Below are positions 63,930 to 64,000 of a stretch of 64,000 bases of DNA, piece after piece. The notes below the pieces were generated by a model. That model was not told the DNA's origin. It ran no database searches and saw only the letters and a list, made by a program, of their open reading frames with translations. Every line of letters starts with the position of its first letter. The stretch's first letter is position 1. Position numbers and translations under genes: made by a program. Where the stretch lies: the NCBI GenBank assembly GCA_029255645.1, contig JANLJE010000012.1, forward strand, positions 27,338-91,337. The letters run 5' to 3'. The DNA is from Comamonadaceae bacterium (GTDB lineage Bacteria > Pseudomonadota > Gammaproteobacteria > Burkholderiales > Rhodocyclaceae).

Positions 63930-64000
63930 AGGATCAGCCCAGGATTCAGCCCAGGATTCAGCCCAGGATTCAGCCCAGGATTCAGCCCAGGATTCAGCCC
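63930..64000. repeat. 12-bp intergenic tandem repeat running off the window end
   Basis: An 11-bp lead unit is followed by five exact copies of AGGATTCAGCCC up to the last base. The array continues past the window. It lies about 135 bp after btuF; the stretch from 63796 to 63929 shows no gene. Confidence 0.93.

Noticed and set aside
1-64000. Insertion sequences, prophage or integrase-flanked island
   Set aside because: No transposase, integrase, phage structural gene or tRNA attachment site was found on either strand.

Overview
The window reads as chromosomal DNA of a GC-rich betaproteobacterium, most likely of the order Rhodocyclales. This is inferred from gene content and order: recA-recX, lptB-rpoN-hpf-ptsN-hprK, nadD-rsfS-rlmH-maf, PsiF, BPSS1780-type membrane proteins, a class I phosphoribulokinase with FBPase, and BluB plus late cobalamin genes. 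No rRNA, tRNA, CRISPR array, intact insertion sequence or prophage was recognised. Most of the window is core metabolism and housekeeping, with a few accessory stretches.

Layout. 1-2.9 kb: end of a surface-polysaccharide locus (methyltransferase, family 2 glycosyltransferase, Wzx-type flippase). 3.1-4.2 kb: response regulator with an HD-GYP c-di-GMP phosphodiesterase output. 4.5-6.4 kb: Calvin-cycle pair fbp-prk. 6.5-7.7 kb: BamE-like lipoprotein and bluB. 7.8-11 kb: large Cache/PAS/GAF/GGDEF diguanylate cyclase. 11.1-14.5 kb: serC with a TPR/ATP-grasp ligase-like gene, then a SMUG1-type uracil-DNA glycosylase. 14.6-19.4 kb: SNF2/SWIM helicase and ubiB. 19.6-24.6 kb: zinc alcohol dehydrogenase, argS, SPOR protein, dsbA, NlpC/P60 lipoprotein. 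24.7-29.5 kb: gabD, a small CDF-like transporter, a sodium/solute symporter, a VanZ-like membrane protein. 29.5-33.5 kb: more AT-rich pilin locus with a type IV pilin behind a sigma-54 promoter, a GT-C/TPR membrane protein, a DPM1-like glycosyltransferase and a broken Uma2 gene. 33.6-40.7 kb: trhP, a toxin-antitoxin pair, rng, a Lon-family protease, a dienelactone hydrolase. 40.7-46.7 kb: SOS-regulated recA, recX, lptB, rpoN, hpf, ptsN, hprK, psiF-like. 46.8-53.6 kb: rdgC, trmB, thiG, thiS, maf, rlmH, rsfS, nadD, two BPSS1780-type membrane proteins. 53.6-59.1 kb: a hybrid histidine kinase translationally coupled to a membrane-anchored fusion of two unrelated solute-binding domains. 59.2-63.8 kb: cobalamin genes cobQ, cbiB, cobD and btuF.

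Two things stand out. First, short perfect or near-perfect tandem duplications (units of 6-21 bp) recur through the window, often on or just after stop codons (dsbA, the NlpC/P60 gene, the SNF2 gene, the ParE-type toxin, the Uma2 remnant). Inside genes the unit lengths are multiples of three; outside genes they usually are not. Second, the dual solute-binding protein (DctP-type plus LivK-type in one membrane-anchored chain) with its overlapping hybrid kinase has no permease beside it and looks like a two-ligand sensory receptor.

Other functional threads: c-di-GMP turnover (GGDEF at 7.8 kb, HD-GYP at 3.1 kb), nitrogen-type regulation (rpoN, ptsN, and a sigma-54 pilin promoter 10 kb away), cobalamin synthesis and salvage (bluB at 7 kb; cobQ, cbiB, cobD, btuF at the right end), and DNA maintenance (recA/recX, rdgC, SMUG1, SNF2 helicase).
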